Assembly (NCBI RefSeq): GCF_900163545.1
Contig: NZ_FUHW01000052.1
Location: 93,691 to 157,690 of the forward strand
DNA from: Arthrobacter rhombi
GTDB lineage: Bacteria > Actinomycetota > Actinomycetes > Actinomycetales > Micrococcaceae
Direction: 5' to 3'
Length of the DNA: 64,000 nt
The position numbers and the translations under genes were made by a program. The notes beneath the pieces were generated by a model that did no database searches, was not told where the DNA came from, and saw nothing but the letters and a program-made list of their open reading frames with translations. The stretch's first letter is position 1, and each line of letters begins with the position of its first letter. Of this stretch, positions 62,574-64,000 are shown one piece after another.

Positions 62574-63347
62574 TCATAAGGACCGGGGTTGGCGTGTGCC
62601 GGGCCGCTGGAGAGGCACGAAGAGCTTATAGCGATCGGCGCGGTAGAGGGAGACGGAATAGTCAACGAGCTCGCGTTTAACGTAGGCATGGCGCTGGATC
62701 TTCAACAGCGGCGTTCCAGCGTCGACTCCCAGATGCTTGGCGTCGTGATGGGTTGCTGCCGTCGCCTCGACCTGGTCTTCACCCCATTGCATGACCAGCC
62801 CGTAACGTTCATTCAGCGAGGCATAGAGCTGGCGAGGTGCCGGGTCATCAAGAAAACCCGGGACCCGGTGTAAGGGAAGGTAGTTCTCATCCAGGTTCAT
62901 CGGAAGTCCGTCGGCCAAGAGGAGACGACGAAGCCTGACGACAGGAGTGCCGTCGTCCAATTCCATCTCACGGGCGAGTTGACCCGTGGCAGGTACCTCA
63001 TCGAAACGTAGAACACGACCGGTGGGGACCATCCCACGACGCACCATTTCCTCGCTGTATGAGGTCAGCTTGACCTGGAGGTCGACCTTGGGGAAGGCAG
63101 CGAACGTACCGACACCGACGATGCGCTCCAGCACCCCGTCGTCGACCAGTGCGTCAATGGCGTTCCTGACCGTCATGCGGGCAACCCCGAACTGTTCGGT
63201 CAGTTCACGTTCGGAGGGAATGGCCCGGCCCGGATCGCAGACGGTGGTGGCATGGTGGCGCAGGATCTGTTTGACCTGTTCATGCTTCTTCAGCGACGAC
63301 GAAGCATCCAGGGTTCCGGTAACGGGAACCGGGGGCCTATGGGACAT
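62574..63347 (-). CDS. GntR-family regulator with UTRA domain
   Basis: A 257-residue HutC/DasR-type repressor. The winged helix is at about residues 20-85 (IPSERELTEQFGVARMTVRNAIDALVDDGVLERIVGVGTF) and the UTRA ligand domain follows (about 95-240; NLDENYLPLHRVPGF, TPLLKIQRHAYVKRE). DasR-like members bind amino-sugar phosphates; the ligand here is not evident and no sugar operon adjoins. The start is ATG 63347. It is unlikely to regulate the neighbouring oxidase genes. Confidence 0.9.
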   Translation of the reverse strand: MSHRPPVPVTGTLDASSSLKKHEQVKQILRHHATTVCDPGRAIPSERELTEQFGVARMTVRNAIDALVDDGVLERIVGVGTFAAFPKVDLQVKLTSYSEEMVRRGMVPTGRVLRFDEVPATGQLAREMELDDGTPVVRLRRLLLADGLPMNLDENYLPLHRVPGFLDDPAPRQLYASLNERYGLVMQWGEDQVEATAATHHDAKHLGVDAGTPLLKIQRHAYVKRELVDYSVSLYRADRYKLFVPLQRPGTRQPRSL

Positions 63348-63428
63348 AACGTACTCACCATCCATCAACGCGCTCGTGGGGCCATCTTACCGTCGGTGCC
63401 CGGGCATCTTCGGCTACCCGATACACAG

Positions 63429-63470
63429 AGAGGGGCGGTTCCTTCCCGAAGGAAAGAACCGCCCCTCTTA
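63429..63470 (-). terminator. Terminator of the ctaD-ctaF unit
   Basis: AGAGGGGCGGTTC and its inverse (63429-63441, 63456-63468) form a 13-bp stem with a 14-nt loop, 18 nt past the ctaF stop. Confidence 0.88.
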
Positions 63471-63486
63471 CGTCGGAGACTCGTGC

Positions 63487-63888
63487 TTAGTGCGCGTGGT
63501 CTCCGCGGCTGTATTCATACACCCAACCGACCAGGGCGATGACACACAGGCCAGCACCGATGTAGGTGACCCAGAAACCCACGGCAATGCCGAGGAATCC
63601 TATCGCGGCAGCGGTGCCCAGAACCAGCGGCCACCAACTCCAAGGAGCGAATTTGCCGATGACGCCGGCGTTCTCGTGGATCTCGCCATCGACACGGTCT
63701 TCCGGACGATCGCCGACACGCTTGGCGGTCGAGTAGAGGTAGAAGCCGACCATCAGGCCGAGTCCCGCACAGAGGCCCAGGGCCAGAATCCCGACCCATT
63801 CCGTCCAATCGGTCATGATGCCGTAGAAGACCATCACCGGGACGAAGAAGAGGAAGAGGACGAGAAAGAGTCCAGTTTCAACTTTCAT
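63487..63888 (-). CDS. ctaF: Cytochrome c oxidase subunit IV
   Basis: Actinobacterial subunit IV of the aa3 oxidase, 133 residues with four transmembrane helices in two pairs (about 5-25, 32-52, 80-100, 102-122). The middle loop ERVGDRPEDRVDGEIHENAG-like sequence and FAPWSWWPL near residue 80 are characteristic. It starts 2 nt after the ctaD stop and is coupled to it. Confidence 0.93.
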   Translation of the reverse strand: MKVETGLFLVLFLFFVPVMVFYGIMTDWTEWVGILALGLCAGLGLMVGFYLYSTAKRVGDRPEDRVDGEIHENAGVIGKFAPWSWWPLVLGTAAAIGFLGIAVGFWVTYIGAGLCVIALVGWVYEYSRGDHAH

Positions 63889-63890
63889 GG

Positions 63891-64000
63891 TTACACGTCC
63901 TTCTGATCGGCCGGACCGAATACGGCGGAGGCCGCACCCGCAGGAGTCACCCTCGCCGAGAGCTCCGGATGGTGGAGGTCCAAGGCCGGGCGCTCGGAGC
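63891..64000 (-). CDS. ctaD: Cytochrome c oxidase subunit I, C-terminal end (partial)
   Basis: Only the last 36 codons are present, ending in TAA at 63891-63893. The visible tail reads SERPALDLHHPELSARV and ends in ADQKDV; this resembles the C-terminus of actinobacterial CtaD (ERPxxDLHHP). The rest lies beyond the right edge. Placement directly before ctaF supports the call. Confidence 0.75.
   Translation of the reverse strand, partial: SERPALDLHHPELSARVTPAGAASAVFGPADQKDV

Noticed and set aside
62308..62577. 89-codon minus-strand frame next to the GntR gene
   Set aside because: No ribosome site and no family resemblance; composition fits chance.

Overview
The window is chromosomal DNA from a high-GC actinobacterium, most likely of the order Micrococcales and probably an Arthrobacter/Micrococcaceae-like genus (inference). 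The evidence is a complete Pup-proteasome locus, two mycothiol genes (mshA, mshC), RbpA, a PafB-PafC fusion in one chain, a diheme-QcrC cytochrome bc complex with a separate subunit IV of the aa3 oxidase, and actinobacterial glgC/glgA. No plasmid, phage, insertion sequence or CRISPR signature was seen.

Layout. 1-3.2 kb: a partial SDR protein with a Cys-rich N-terminus, then divergent glgC/glgA. 3.3-9.8 kb: a lipid-metabolism block (long acyl-CoA dehydrogenase, TetR regulator, thiolase, FabG4-like reductase, MaoC hydratase) organised around one near-perfect palindrome. 9.9-19.2 kb: HdeD-like protein, mshA, a secreted M23 endopeptidase, tRNA-Leu(GAG), M20 peptidase, uppP, mshC and a PAC2 protein. 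19.3-37 kb: HAD, site-2 protease, trmI, arc, dop, pup, prcB, prcA, pafA, two FKBP isomerases, pafBC, tatA, tatC and a Ski2-like helicase, mostly co-directional and tightly packed. 37-47.7 kb: amidohydrolase, a probable structured RNA, a polyprenol-phosphate mannose synthase-like gene, rbpA, a stomatin/NfeD pair, RlmA-like methyltransferase, S9 peptidase, deformylase, zapE and a GNAT. 47.7-53.6 kb: a decaying accessory segment in which intact genes (FAD reductase, MmcQ/YjbR protein) alternate with broken ones (DUF302, MFS transporter, SDR with an internal stop, phosphotransferase). 53.6-57.6 kb: small membrane and regulatory genes and trpD. 57.7-64 kb: ctaE-qcrC-qcrA-qcrB, a GntR/UTRA regulator, and ctaF with the tail of ctaD.

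How the parts fit. Dop exposes the C-terminal Glu of Pup, PafA ligates Pup to substrate lysines, and ARC feeds pupylated proteins into the PrcA/PrcB core; PafBC is the DNA-damage activator commonly encoded beside this locus. The CtaE/Qcr/CtaD/CtaF genes make the bc1-aa3 respiratory supercomplex. MshA and MshC catalyse two steps of mycothiol synthesis.

The most notable signals are: a recurring arrangement of a -10 hexamer 6-7 nt before the start codon at about a dozen genes, implying widespread leaderless transcripts; an 11-codon leader peptide that would itself be leaderless and whose stop overlaps the zapE start; an apparent promoter plus structured RNA at 38.74-38.93 kb; an exact 20-bp tandem duplication that moved a stop codon without changing the protein; and the pseudogene-rich segment. 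I did not find a clearly new multigene system.
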